Made by a program: the position numbers and the translations under genes. A stretch of DNA of 64,000 nt from assembly GCF_036785885.1 (NCBI RefSeq), contig NC_092312.1, positions 19,982,001 to 20,046,000 of the forward strand, in the 5' to 3' direction. The DNA comes from Coffea arabica. Lineage: Eukaryota > Streptophyta > Magnoliopsida > Gentianales > Rubiaceae. Of the stretch, positions 34,456 through 45,462 are shown in pieces (position 1 is the stretch's first letter; each line of letters starts with the position of its first letter). A model generated the notes under the pieces. That model was not told the origin of the DNA. It saw only the letters and a list, made by a program, of their open reading frames with translations, and ran no database searches.

Positions 34456-36570
34456 TAAAAAAAAAAAAAAAAAAAAACTAAATAACAATAGTTTACCGTT
34501 CAACTTGGTAATCCTAACTAAAAGGACAAACTATATAAAAAAAAAGAAATATTATTCATTAGTCATGGATTTAGACAATCAATAATGTATTATTCTAAAT
34601 TATAAAATCATTAAATGTAAAACAAAATCCTACTGGCCATTCAAACTAGAAACTTTTTATTTAAAATTTTATTTTTGATAAAAAAAGTAATAATAAAAAT
34701 GACACCAGTCTTACCAAAAATAAAAGAAATAAATAATAACATAATTTAAGAGAAAAGTATAGAACATTTGACTATAAAACTATATCTACTCAATTGTATA
34801 TATTTGATCTAAATTTGGCCCATATTAGGTTTGAATAAGAGTGTAAAACCCAACCACAAACAATTATTTTGTGTATTATTGATTATTTTGTGCATTTTTA
34901 TTATTTCTTTGTATGTAAATATTCAACACTACTATGTCATTTTTATATTCTAAATCTTTTTAATATTCTTTTGTGATTGTTAGGGGTATTATAAGATATT
35001 ATTAATCTTTTATTTACATTTCTAGATGTCGATACTTGCAACCATAATGTAAGTTCTTGGTTTTATATAGTTTTCATATTGTGGGAGGGAAAGGTAAATA
35101 TGTTCTAAAAACGTTAAACCAAATTGCAGGTTAAGGGGTTTTTTTTTTTTTTTTTTTTTGTCTTTGGCTTCAAATTTTACCTTTCAATTTGGAGGATGAA
35201 TACTAAATCAACTATAAATTTTTTTATATCACAAATAACTAAATCTAGTGCTTTTATTTTGAAGACACAAATGTAAGTATATTTTAAAAGTATAAAACTA
35301 AATTACAAGTTATAGGAATTTTTCCTTTTGTTTTAAGTTTTAACTCTTCAATTTGAATGTTGAAATATGAACCATGCATGGGACAGGATGCAAGTACACA
35401 AAAATTGGACCATTAGCTTGTTCCTTTTTTTGTTGGGAATTAAGAACTCATTTAAGAGGAAATGTGGGATGGGACTACTATTTAGGTTTCAAATAATATC
35501 CAACTTCTATTTAGCGACCTAACGCACTCAAGAAGGTTTAGGTTTTCAGGAAAATGTACAAAATTGGGACCACTAGCTTGTTGTAGTTTTTTGAGAATTA
35601 AGATCTCATTTAAGAGGAAATTTGTCCATTAGCTAGCTCCCTTCTTTTGAGAATTAAGAACTCATTTAAGAGGATATTTAGGATGGGACTATTATTTAGG
35701 TTTCAAATAATATCCAACTTCTATTTAGCCACCTATGGCAAGCCCCGTTTGGACAGCCATTTTTCGCCGGAAAATTGCGTCATTTTTTATGATCATATTT
35801 TCCTATTACTTTTTTTTTCTTACATACATCAAATTGCTACAGTAATTTTTCTACAAAAAATCCTAGAAAATGCAATACAAACAAGGCCGGTTTTCAGGAA
35901 AATGTACAAAATTGGGACCATTAGCTTGTCCTATCTTTTGAGAATTAAGATCTCATTTAAGGGGAAATTTGTCCATTAGCTAGTTCCCTTCTTTTGAGAA
36001 TTAAGAACTCATTTAAGAGGAAATTTAGGATGGGACTACTATTTAGGTTTCAAATTATATCCAACTTCTATTTAGCCACCTATGGCACTCAAGAAGATTT
36101 AGGTTCTCAGGAAAGCGTACAAAATTGGGACCATTAGCTTGTTCCTTTCTTTTGGAAAATGAGAACTCATTCAGGAGGAAATTTACGTCGACTAGTGCCA
36201 TCTTGAAAATTTTTTTTTTAAAGGACCGCTCCAGAAGAAACTAATGCGCTTCTCCTTTCACTTCTCTGACCCGGGCCGCTTTTGTTTTCCTTTCTTCTAC
36301 ATTTGCTTTTGGACAGGGTTCCCAGGACAGAACGAGGTGGGATACATTTTAAACAGTTCAGCTTTGGGCTTATATTCGTATGTACCGGATCGATTTTGCC
36401 ATTTTAGGATGGCTTTGCACTTCTATGCTTGATTGCCATGCAAGATGCAACGTACGAATTTGGATTGCACTTTCTCTTGTTGGCTAAAACTTAAGCATCT
36501 AAAGGACAGAAACTGGGTGATGCCTTAAATGGTTCTCTTTTACATGTATCAGAAAATAGCACTTTAAAAG
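34456..36570. other. AT-rich DNA around the repeat array, no gene
   Basis: Apart from the repeat units and MITE given separately, only AT-rich sequence with long A and T tracts is seen (for example about 35140-35160). Confidence 0.5.
35742..35886. mobile_element. Small MITE inside a repeat unit
   Basis: GCCCCGTTTGGACAG at the left and CAAACAAGGCC at the right are short inverted ends. The element replaces part of a repeat unit whose intact version is known from its neighbours. No clean target duplication. Confidence 0.5.
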
Positions 36571-37001
36571 CTGTTCTTGACAGCATGTTTGAAGTGTGTG
36601 TAAATCAAGACAAGTTTATTGAAGCTAAATCCCCAGAAGAACATATATTCGACATCTACTAAGATATTGAGAAGCATCACTGACACCTACTGAGAAGCAT
36701 CACGGATTCTAATCAGTCTTGCTCTCTGCAAAGTATAATTTAACCAACCCTATTCTCAACGGTAGTCCGTGAAGAGGGGTGGAATTCAACACATTTGAAA
36801 ATTGTAAATTCAAAATAGCCATGTTAAGTGGATAACTTCAAGATTTACCACACATTATTAGTTCGAATCAAGATCCTACAGCTCAAAAGCCAAAGACTTC
36901 TATCACTGCTAGTTTGTAGCAAAGACAGAATGGATACCGTCTTCTTTCCAAAAAAAAAAAAAAAAAAGATAACACTGCATGTAAACTGCCGAGGAAATCT
37001 C

Positions 37002-39812
37002 TCATTTCAGTTTAGTAAATAACTTGGGCGCAACCTGCATGACAAAACAATTAGAGGGGCAAATCAGTCAAAAGGTAAAGAATTTGTCCATCAATACAAT
37101 AAAATGTGAAAATATGAAAGAAATGGAACGTACGCATTTGTCAACACAATGCCAATAATCAAAGTATTGGCCAGTGCAATGCTTGTTCCCAGTATCATCT
37201 TTTCTTACTCTAAAAACACAGTCCTGTAACAAATAGAATGTCTTTGAATATTACTCGTTGCAATTGAAAGAATTTTCATAACCTAAGCATTGCTAGGATA
37301 CAAACAGCTTAATGCCAAAAGAAATTAAACGACTAAAAATGAAACAAGCTATTTTATCGCAAGAAAAGAGCATGCTTTGAGCTTGTATAAATAATTATTA
37401 AAAAGAAAAAAAAAACCTGCTGTTATAGTAACTAAATGGTGGTATTTTATCAGCAAATAGCAAATCCATCCACAGCCCAGTAATCAAGGCAAACATCCAT
37501 TGGTAGCACTCATCATGGGTTACTTAGATAATTTCATCTTATCTGTAAGCTATACAAGGGAAATGTTATTTACACTCCTTTTTTTGTTATTTGCACTCCC
37601 ACTATCATTTTTATTATATAGTTTTCATTTATTAGACTATATGATATAACAAATGGTGGAAGTACAAATAACAAATATGGAGTGCAAATAACATTTCCTG
37701 CTATACAAAAGAAACTTAGTTTTAAGGGAAATCTGTAAAATGCAATCCATAATGTAAAAACAGGAGACCATTCAGGTCAGAACATTACGGTTAAAGCTTG
37801 CACAAATCCAAAGGCAGGAAAGACCGAGGCAAGACATACTCAAGCAAACAAAAGTACTGTTCCAGATATAGGACATCAGCCATAACAAACATATGAACAC
37901 TTTAAACTCAAAGTGACAACATGTAGAAGGCGGAAGATGCCACATAACACTGTGGAACTAAAAGAATCAGAATTACTCCGCAGTGCACAGAACAAAATGA
38001 AGTCCAGAAAATCGATTCTCTGAAACATTCTTAACTTGAAGTCCTCTATGAAACGAGAGTAAACACCTCATACTCCTAAAAAGCAGAAAGGGGAAGGTTA
38101 CCAGCAAGTACAAATAAAAAAGACAAAGGCACACCCTAAAAAGTTATCAGGTTACTGCCATCTCTGGACTATCTACAGAAAACCAATTGGAGTGTGGCTG
38201 TCAAGCAGAACCTAGAGCCCTGCAGCTTGTTGATCAAGCCTCTTATATAATTTTGTCACAAGATAATTCTTAAAAATTTTACCAAAATGCTTATATGTAA
38301 AAGAGTAAAAACACCACCAGGTGAACAGGGTCTTCACTTTCAGTTTAAAGATAGTATTGGAATTGCTATTTCACCATTGTCGAAGAAAACAAATAAAAGT
38401 TGCTTCATCACCTCAGTAACTTAGACTTTGGTATCCAGAAAACAGACAACAAGAACAACAAACAGTTCTTCGTTATCCAACTCCTGTACCCTTATGTTCA
38501 GCAAACTAATATCTATTCAGAAACTCAAGCCAAATAAATCCTAGTAGTTGAGGGAGGAAAGAAAATTTGTGGCACGATGAGAGCAAATGACCTCCACAAT
38601 AATATGTTAAAAACTGTTAATCAAATCTTGGTGTCTCAATTACAAGCTCAGCAACTTATTGTTGCACAACGCTCAAGTACAATCTCAAACATAAAAGAGT
38701 CGAGTTTAAAAAATCCAAGCAAAACAAATTTAGATACCTAAGTTTCTATACAAGGCGGGATTCAGGGAAAAGAATCTCTCATAGACAACCCAAGAAATTT
38801 CAACACAAGTTTCAGAACAAAACTATGTGAAAAGTCAAGATATTCCATCCAGGTAAGACTCATTCTAGCATTCAGTTTAGCAAGAACAGCCATGCTTGTA
38901 CTATTACAGGAGAAGTTTCTAGAGGATAATGGTCAAGTAACAAAAATAAAAATCCATAAAGGAAAGGAAAAATTATATCAAAAGAGGCAAAAAAAAGGCT
39001 CTCATATCATCGCCTATTACCTCGTATGCCCGCCATTCCCTAGTGCACTTGGCCTTGCAAACGTCTTCCATATGTTTCTTTGGATCTACTGGCTCCTCAT
39101 CGGCCCTAATAAGAAAACATGATCAGGAGACCATAAGACTGCGTAATTTTTTATGCATACAAGATTCAACAGAGAATAAGGAAATCAGAATCTAACGGAA
39201 GTATAGAAGTTTAATATGATTAGAAGTATTAACATGAACTCCACTGTAGTAGTGCACATGCTATTATGCCACAACCTATAAATCACCCAGCATTTTTATC
39301 ATAAACAGTCATGACATTGTATTACTTTGAACACTTATTGCTTAAGAAAAGCAAAAAAATTACAACACTTTATAGTTCATAAATAGAACCCATTTTGCTT
39401 TACATATCACCCTTCACAACAAGAAGAAAACTTCACGTTAGTTCACTAGTGATACATCGCCCCCTAATATCGGGATCACCTATCGTATGAATTACATGCA
39501 AGAATACAAATCCAAAATTCAGCCCGCAAGTTGTATACTAGTCAACAGTTATTTGTCAAGTTGGCATTTTCCTGTTGCATAACCACAATGCAGCCATAAA
39601 AGAATTCAAAAACTCAAGCATAGGGCGAAAAAGGGGGAAAAACTCAACTTTGGCTTAACTAGCATATCACTAAACCAACAATCTCTAGTTTTACAGCTAA
39701 CCTGCTTACCAAAAAGTACATAGCGTATGCAAGTCTAAACAACATTAACGTCAATTAAGTAAAACCAAATCCGATCACTAAAATAGTTGAAAAAAATCGA
39801 AAATACTCACAT
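37002..39812 (-). CDS. QCR6: Cytochrome b-c1 complex subunit 6 (QCR6, hinge protein), four coding pieces
   Basis: Reading the minus strand through GT-AG introns gives a complete 69-residue protein. The pieces are 39812-39811 (AT of the start codon), 39105-39021, 37223-37134 and 37034-37002. It begins MADEEPVDPKKHMEDVCKAKC, continues DDTGNKHCTGQYFDYWHC, and ends VDKCVAPKLFTKLK. Twin CX9C pairs are visible, C21-x9-C31 and C45-x9-C55, plus C17 and C59, as in the hinge subunit. It sits on the intermembrane-space side of mitochondrial complex III near cytochrome c1. Length matches plant homologues. The middle (CTREWRAYEDCVFRVRKDD) is unlike the commoner plant CVKPLLEYQACVKRI. Untranslated leader sequence is in exons at about 40130-40029 and 39858-39811. 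The start codon is split AT/G by an intron, so no ordinary ORF search finds this gene. Confidence 0.92.
37558..37699. mobile_element. Mutator-type MITE in a QCR6 intron
   Basis: The ends GGGAAATGTTATTTACACTCC and its inverted partner (reverse complement AGGAAATGTTATTTGCACTCC) match at 19 of 21 positions. Perfect 9-bp direct repeats GCTATACAA flank it at 37549-37557 and 37700-37708. It lies within the 37224-39020 intron. Related sequences occur near 26230-26350 and 62520-62690. Confidence 0.85.
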
Positions 39813-40130
39813 GGTCAGATCAAATCAAGTGACAATGAGCTGGATGCCGCGTAGTCACCTGAAAAAATTCAGAATTTCAAAAATCCCATCTGAAAATTAG
39901 CGAATTCGTGCATCTTTACAGTACATACTTCGTAATGGAAACCCAAGTTTCGCAGATGGACAGCAGTAATAGATGATGATCGGGAGATAGATCTATGGTC
40001 GAATTAGAAAAAAGAACAGGAAACTTACACGTTTGGGTTTGATTGATGCGTTGAAGTCGAGTGGGACTGTGGGAGGGAGGGAGGGAGAAGGCTGCTGGAA
40101 GTGGCAGGGAGAGGAATTTGTGAAATTGCT
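39811..40130 (-). promoter_or_regulatory. QCR6 leader exons and leader intron
   Basis: Leader exon 1 ends at 40029 with donor AACGT/GTAAGTTT. The second leader exon (39858-39811) follows acceptor TTTTTTCAG and ends CCAT/GTGAGTA. An AACCCTA motif lies upstream near 40165 on the gene strand. No convincing TATA box was found. Confidence 0.7.
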
Positions 40131-40169
40131 GCCTCAGCTAATTTAGTGCATCGGGCGCGTAGGGTTGTG

Positions 40170-41544
40170 CGTTTTGTTAGGATGTCGAAATTACAAGAAG
40201 CTATTCAAAAAGGTGTAATTATCATCAGATACCCTGAAATTTCACATATGTGTCAACTACACCCTTTAGGCTGATACATCGAGCCGGCGACTCCCAATTA
40301 AAATTCCCTTTGGATTGGGAAAATGCCCGGGCTCTGCTTTTGACCCTTGCCTACGAGTCCATTAAATTTCACCTGCTCCTGTCATACTCGTATGGTATAT
40401 CCGTTAAACGTGTAATTTATAAAAGGAAATTTTGTATTTTGTATATTTTAAAAATATTTTTAAGGGTACTTTTTATATAAGACGCAAAATTAAACCAGCC
40501 TTGAATGCTATACCCAAGGGGAAAAAAAAGAGTGAATGTGCTTTTCCATTTTCTTTTAGTGTTAAATTCCTTTTATTTCTTCATCTCTGAAAGAAAAAAT
40601 AAATAGAAGATGATTATAAAGTGGGACATCTTTATCTTTATGTTTATCACTTAATTTTTTTTTTTCGAGCTCATACACCTTATTTATCCTTCCTTTCTAC
40701 AAAAATAAGAGAGAATGAGTGGAAAGAGAGTTCATCGATGATAAGTATCAATCTTGATTAGGTATCTAATGATATCAAATTAATGCCATCTTACCAATTA
40801 AACTATATCTTAAACTCCTTACCAATTGCATTTTGGAATTGGAAGAATACTACTAATTCTTAGGGAAAACCTCTATATTTGTAAAACCTTATTGGTGATG
40901 ATTTGAGGGGAGTATGCTTCTCTAGGAATGTTTTAAGGATGTAGACTTGTTTATATTAATAATAACAACAACTGAAACTTTTGGTCCTTTTCTTCTCTTT
41001 ATTCCTATTTCTTGAGAAACTTATTATTCGAAACAATCAAAATTAAGTTCTTTTTATCGATTTACCAAGTGGGGTGGTTTTGGGATATCATTCCCCTTTG
41101 GAAATTAAACAATAAGTTCTTTCTATCCGAAAAAGTAAATTTTCCTAAATTTTGAGAACTAATATGTAAATACATTAACTTTGCCCTCTCTGTATAATTA
41201 AGGAACATCACAAAATTCTCTCTGTCACATAAAATACATCCCAAAAAAAAAAATTGGGATAAATTTGAAAAGCAAATTCCATAACTCCAAAGCATTTTTG
41301 ACAAAAAAAAAAAAATAACTCCAAAGCATTATCAAACCAAAACAAAACCTTTTTCAGTGCAGAAGACATAGTCGGCTAAGGATTAGCCAACCGCCCGCCC
41401 GCTTTGGCCGCCAAGGCTCGCTCCCAGACGGTTCAGTTCTCAAATTAGCATCGATCTGACGTGGAAATTCAAAAGTGAAGAGACCAAGCGTTGTTTGCAA
41501 TTGCGGACCCCGCGAAAAGTGACTAACGTCCAGGCTACCCAGCT
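40170..41544. other. Intergenic, nothing recognised
   Basis: AT-rich DNA between QCR6 (divergent, to the left) and the actin upstream region. Open frames are short and lack domains. Confidence 0.5.
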
Positions 41545-41555
41545 GATCTCGGGCA

Positions 41556-41724
41556 TTTTTTTTTTCTCCCGACAGGCATAGGAGTGTCCGGACCAATTTT
41601 TAGGAGGTCCGACTAATCTCCTGTATTTCGGGCCCGGCGCCCCAACCCGATCCTAGCACGATAAATGCACGGGAGGAATTCAGCAGAGCAGAGACTCGAA
41701 CTTGGAACCAAGTAGTCGCGGGGC
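41556..41724 (-). mobile_element. tRNA-derived SINE with 11-bp target duplication
   Basis: The minus strand has a B-box-like AGTTCGAGTCT near the head. A GC-rich body (GGGTTGGGGCGCCGGGCCCG, then GATTAGTCGGACCTCC) follows, with a poly(A) tail seen as TTTTTTTTT after 41555. GATCTCGGGCA flanks it on both sides, at 41545-41555 and 41725-41735. The body resembles the SINEs at 10965-11219. Confidence 0.75.
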
Positions 41725-41756
41725 GATCTCGGGCAATTGTTGTTTCGAACTTTCAG

Positions 41757-42360
41757 TAAGGTCTGTTTGGTTTGACGCAAATGCCATTTTTCTTCTTGCT
41801 CTTGGCACCAAACGCGCCAAATAGCGTTAGGCCTGTTTGACGCACTTCTTCTTGTTGTTTCATAAAAAACTACTAACATTCTTCTTGTTGTTTCTTAGAA
41901 GTAACTACTTTGTGAGCTAATAAAACGTTAAGTTCATAACCTAATGAATATTTTCTTTCTCGACCTTTATCAAAATAAGGATAAATATTGAACAGTAGTT
42001 TAAAAATTTTATCTTTATGATGTAGACGAATACGATTGAGAGTGTAATTACATTTTTATATATACATATACATATGTGTGTGTATTTGATCTTGTGTTTG
42101 CTCGGTCTGCTGCAAATGCCATTTTTTCTCCTGCCAGCAAATGCACCAATATTAGCATCAGGTCTGTTTGTCACTCTCCCTGTTAGTATTTCTTAGAACT
42201 ACATTATGGACTAATAAAATGTTTATGAACTGATTTTTGTTTTTCTACCTTATCAGAGTTAAGATAAAATCTTGAACATTAATATGGTTTAAAATTCAAT
42301 CTTTACAATACAATGGAACACGATTGATAGTGTAATTACATTTATATATCTATATATGCA
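41757..42360. repeat. Diverged tandem duplication upstream of actin
   Basis: Unit 1 (about 41757-42063) and unit 2 (about 42104-42355) share, in order, GCAAATGCCATTTTT, AGGTCTGTTTG-like bases, TATTTCTTAGAA, CTAATAAAA, GAACATTAATATGG-like and ACGATTGATAGTGTAATTAC. Each ends in ATATATA-rich DNA. The (TATA)-rich end of unit 2 lies about 250 bp upstream of the actin TATA box. Confidence 0.75.
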
Positions 42361-42605
42361 ATACTCTCTCGATTTTTTTTTTTTTTTTTTTTGAGCTTCT
42401 AATTCTATAGACTCTCTTCTCTAGAGGGAGGACTGCTTTCACCTTAGTCTAAGCTCTCATTACAATTTTCTTAAATTTTTTATGTCATGCAAAATTGCTA
42501 AATTAAAATATTGAAACAGAAAACATTTGCATTCGGCAAACGCACATTGACTAAATTCTTCAGTTAAGACCACGCAAGTAGCGTTCATGGACTAATGGAC
42601 CGCAA

Positions 42606-42772
42606 TAGCTATATATAGCGACTCAACACGACGACAGGTTTGACGTTTTTCTTGCTCATCCCTCTCTCTCTCTCTCTCTCTCTCTCTGCCACCGAAAACC
42701 CTTGCTCCCTCCATCAACTCTGTGCTCTCTCCTTGACTCCATTGCCTTCTTCGTTATCTCCACTCAAAACTG
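42606..42772 (+). promoter_or_regulatory. Actin core promoter and leader exon
   Basis: AGCTATATATAGCG at about 42607-42620 contains the TATA box. A CT-repeat follows in the leader (about 42660-42687). The leader exon ends AAACTG/GTTCGAC at 42772/42773, and the leader intron runs to about 43686, ten bases before the ATG, as in most plant actin genes. Confidence 0.75.
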
Positions 42773-43696
42773 GTTCGACTTTCTGATTCATTTTTTCTCA
42801 TTTAGTTCCTATTATGGATATCATATCTTATTCTCTATTTTCGGTTGATTTAGACTCGTTTTGTGGTTTTGTGATTTTACGTTACTTCGCGTAGTTATCA
42901 GTTTTTACTGTCTAATTTAGCGTTTCAGTGAAATAACCATCCATGTTTTCTGTATTAAATAATTTTTTATATGCTTAACTATGTACGTTGTGATAGGGTG
43001 ATTTTTGTGTTCTTTCCGTCGATTCTTTTTGGTTGTATAACAGTAGCGACGGACGATGTTTTTTTCGTAAGATATTACTCACGTGTTCTTTGTTACTGTG
43101 TAAATAAATTGAAATGAATGAAGTACGAGGAATAACACGTGATCTCGTTTTCTTGTTCGCATTTCATATTTATAATTTTCGTTGATGTTAAATTTTTTTT
43201 TTTTTTACGGTACCTGTTCTTGTTTAGTTTTTGTGGTGTAGAATGAGGATGTTTTATTTGCATTTTCAAAATTTTATGGTATTATGTTTTGTAATGCATG
43301 TTTCACCCTATGAAGGTCTTGTGGATAATTACTTGTTGATCTGGATCTTCTTTTTTACGGTTCCTCTGTGTGTGTGTGTTTTGGGGTGTAACTTTAGGGA
43401 AGATAATAGTAGGAACTTAAATGCGTTAAAGAGTTCCGCATGCTTTATACAAAATGACGTGAGATTGCTTTGTTAATTTGAAGGCGACAGTCCTATTTTC
43501 TTCCTTCCTGTTACTGTTGGAAAAAAGTTGACTGATAGGGAGACTGGAGACGATATAATTTCTGTTGCCAGATGCTATCCTTGACTGTTGCCTTTCAGCT
43601 TTTACTGTTGGAATTGTTGTCTGTATCATGTGGCTATGCTCATCTAATCCTTGAGTGGCTTACACTGTATGTCTTCCCTTTTTAAGGTTGTCAAAG

Positions 43697-45462
43697 ATGG
43701 CTGATGTGGAAGAAATTCAACCAATTGTCTGTGATAATGGAACTGGAATGGTTAAGGTTAGTAAGCCAAGCTGTTACACTTCGTATCCCAATTTCTTCCT
43801 GGAGGGGTTGGGTGGGCAGTGGGAAAGGGTTTATTGCACTTGAGACCATGTCTAGGATGCATGATGGTAATAAAAAGATCTGATAAGTTTGTGGACATAA
43901 TTCCATTTGCTGATGACTCACATGTCCATGTGGAGTGTCTCTCTTACATCTTATGACTGGAGTAAAAGATTTAAGCTTCTGTTACTTATATGCCTCTCTT
44001 CTAGTTGCACTAGCATAATCTGTACTATTGACAGTTGCAACTTCTACCTTTTTTCCCTTGGAATTCTCAGGCTGGATTTGCTGGTGATGATGCTCCTAGG
44101 GCTGTGTTTCCAAGTATGATTGGCCGACCTAAACACACTGCTGTGATGGTAGGGATGGGTCAGAAAGATTCTTACATAGGTGATGAAGCTCAGTCAAAAA
44201 GAGGAATGCTTACTTTGAAATACCCCATTGAGCATGGTATAGTAAGTAATTGGGATGACATGGAGAAAATTTGGCATCACACTTTCTATAATGAGCTTCG
44301 CATTGCTCCGGATGAGCACCCTGTACTATTGACTGAAGCACCGTTAAACCCCAAGGCTAACAGGGAGAAAATGACCCAGATTATGTTTGAAACCTTCAAT
44401 GTCCCTGCCATGTATGTAGCTATCCAGGCTGTCTTGTCTCTTTATGCCAGCGGTCGTACAACAGGTTTGTGGATGAACAATTTTTTTTTCTTTTAACTTG
44501 GTTTTGTATTCTGTCATTCTGGTTGTGGTTAAAACTTGGGAATGATCCCCAAATAGATGTCAATTATAAAATATCTTTATTTGCTTGGGAAGCAAGGTGG
44601 ACATGACTTCTAGTTTGTCATTTTTCATTCAGTCTACATTCTCTTTTTGGTCCTTGGTGCATAATTTTGTTTTCTGTGCAGGCATTGTCATGGATTCTGG
44701 TGATGGTGTTAGCCACACGGTTCCAATATATGAGGGTTATGCACTGCCCCATGCAATCCTGCGGCTGGACCTTGCTGGTCGTGATTTAACGGAGTATTTG
44801 AGGACCATTTTGACTGAGAGGGGGTATGTCTTCACAACGGCTGCTGAACAAGAAATTGTTCGCGATGTGAAAGAAAAACTTGCTTATGTTGCCTATGATT
44901 ATGAGCAAGAGCTGGAGACTGCCAAAAGCAGCTCTACACTTGAGAAAAACTATGAGTTACCAGATGGGCAAGTGATTACAATTGGATCAGAGAGGTTTCG
45001 TTGCCCAGAAGTTCTATTCCAGCCAGCATTAATTGGAAATGAGGTTGCTGGCATCCATGAAACAACTTACAGATCCATTATGAAGTGTGATGTTGATATC
45101 AGGAAGGATCTGTATGGGAATGTTGTGCTGAGTGGTGGATCAACGATGTTCCCAGGAATTGCTGACCGCATGAGTAAGGAACTAATTGCTCTTGCTCCCA
45201 GTAGCATGAAGATAAAGGTTGTGGCTCCTCCTGAACGAAAATATAGTGTCTGGATTGGTGGGTCGATATTAGCATCTCTAAGCACCTTCCAGCAGGTACG
45301 CTAAGATTTTCTGAGTTTTTGGACAATATGTTCTTCATCATTTTGTTAGTTTAGATGGCTGTTGTATGGATTACATGTATCATTTAAATGTTGCAGATGT
45401 GGATAACTAAGAGCGAATACGATGAATCTGGTCCAGCAGTGGTCCATAGGAAGTGCTTCTGA
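43697..45462 (+). CDS. Actin, complete, four coding exons
   Basis: Coding exons 43697-43756, 44071-44464, 44682-45295 and 45397-45462 give exactly 377 residues. Introns after codon 20, within codon 152 and after codon 356 are the conserved plant positions. It begins [20 protein letters not shown]. Nucleotide-binding blocks [22 protein letters not shown] and [10 protein letters not shown] are intact, as is the C-terminus HRKCF. Actin polymerises into cytoplasmic and nuclear filaments. Several positions depart from common plant actin: A44 in the DNase-binding loop, E189-Y190, R192-T193, Y223, N241, N271 and R282. It therefore looks like a divergent isoform, not a pseudogene, as all frames and splice sites are intact. 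Confidence 0.97.

Larger units (their letters stand above)
33090..36180. repeat. Diverged repeat array, interrupted by transposons
   Basis: A unit of roughly 200-230 bp recurs. Its marks are GGATGGGAC with TATTTAGG, AATAATATCCAACT, CCTATGGCACTCAAGAAG, TTTTCAGGAAAATGTACAAA, GGGACCATTAGCTTGTTCC and GAATTAAGAACTCATTTAAG. At least two copies lie at 33090-33330 and about four at 35390-36180. Between them are a hAT-like element (33591-34447) and AT-rich DNA; a small MITE breaks one unit at 35742-35886. No coding frame is supported. Confidence 0.75.

Noticed and set aside
33090-36180. CRISPR-like array
   Set aside because: Units are long, diverged and lack equal unique spacers; this is a eukaryotic genome.
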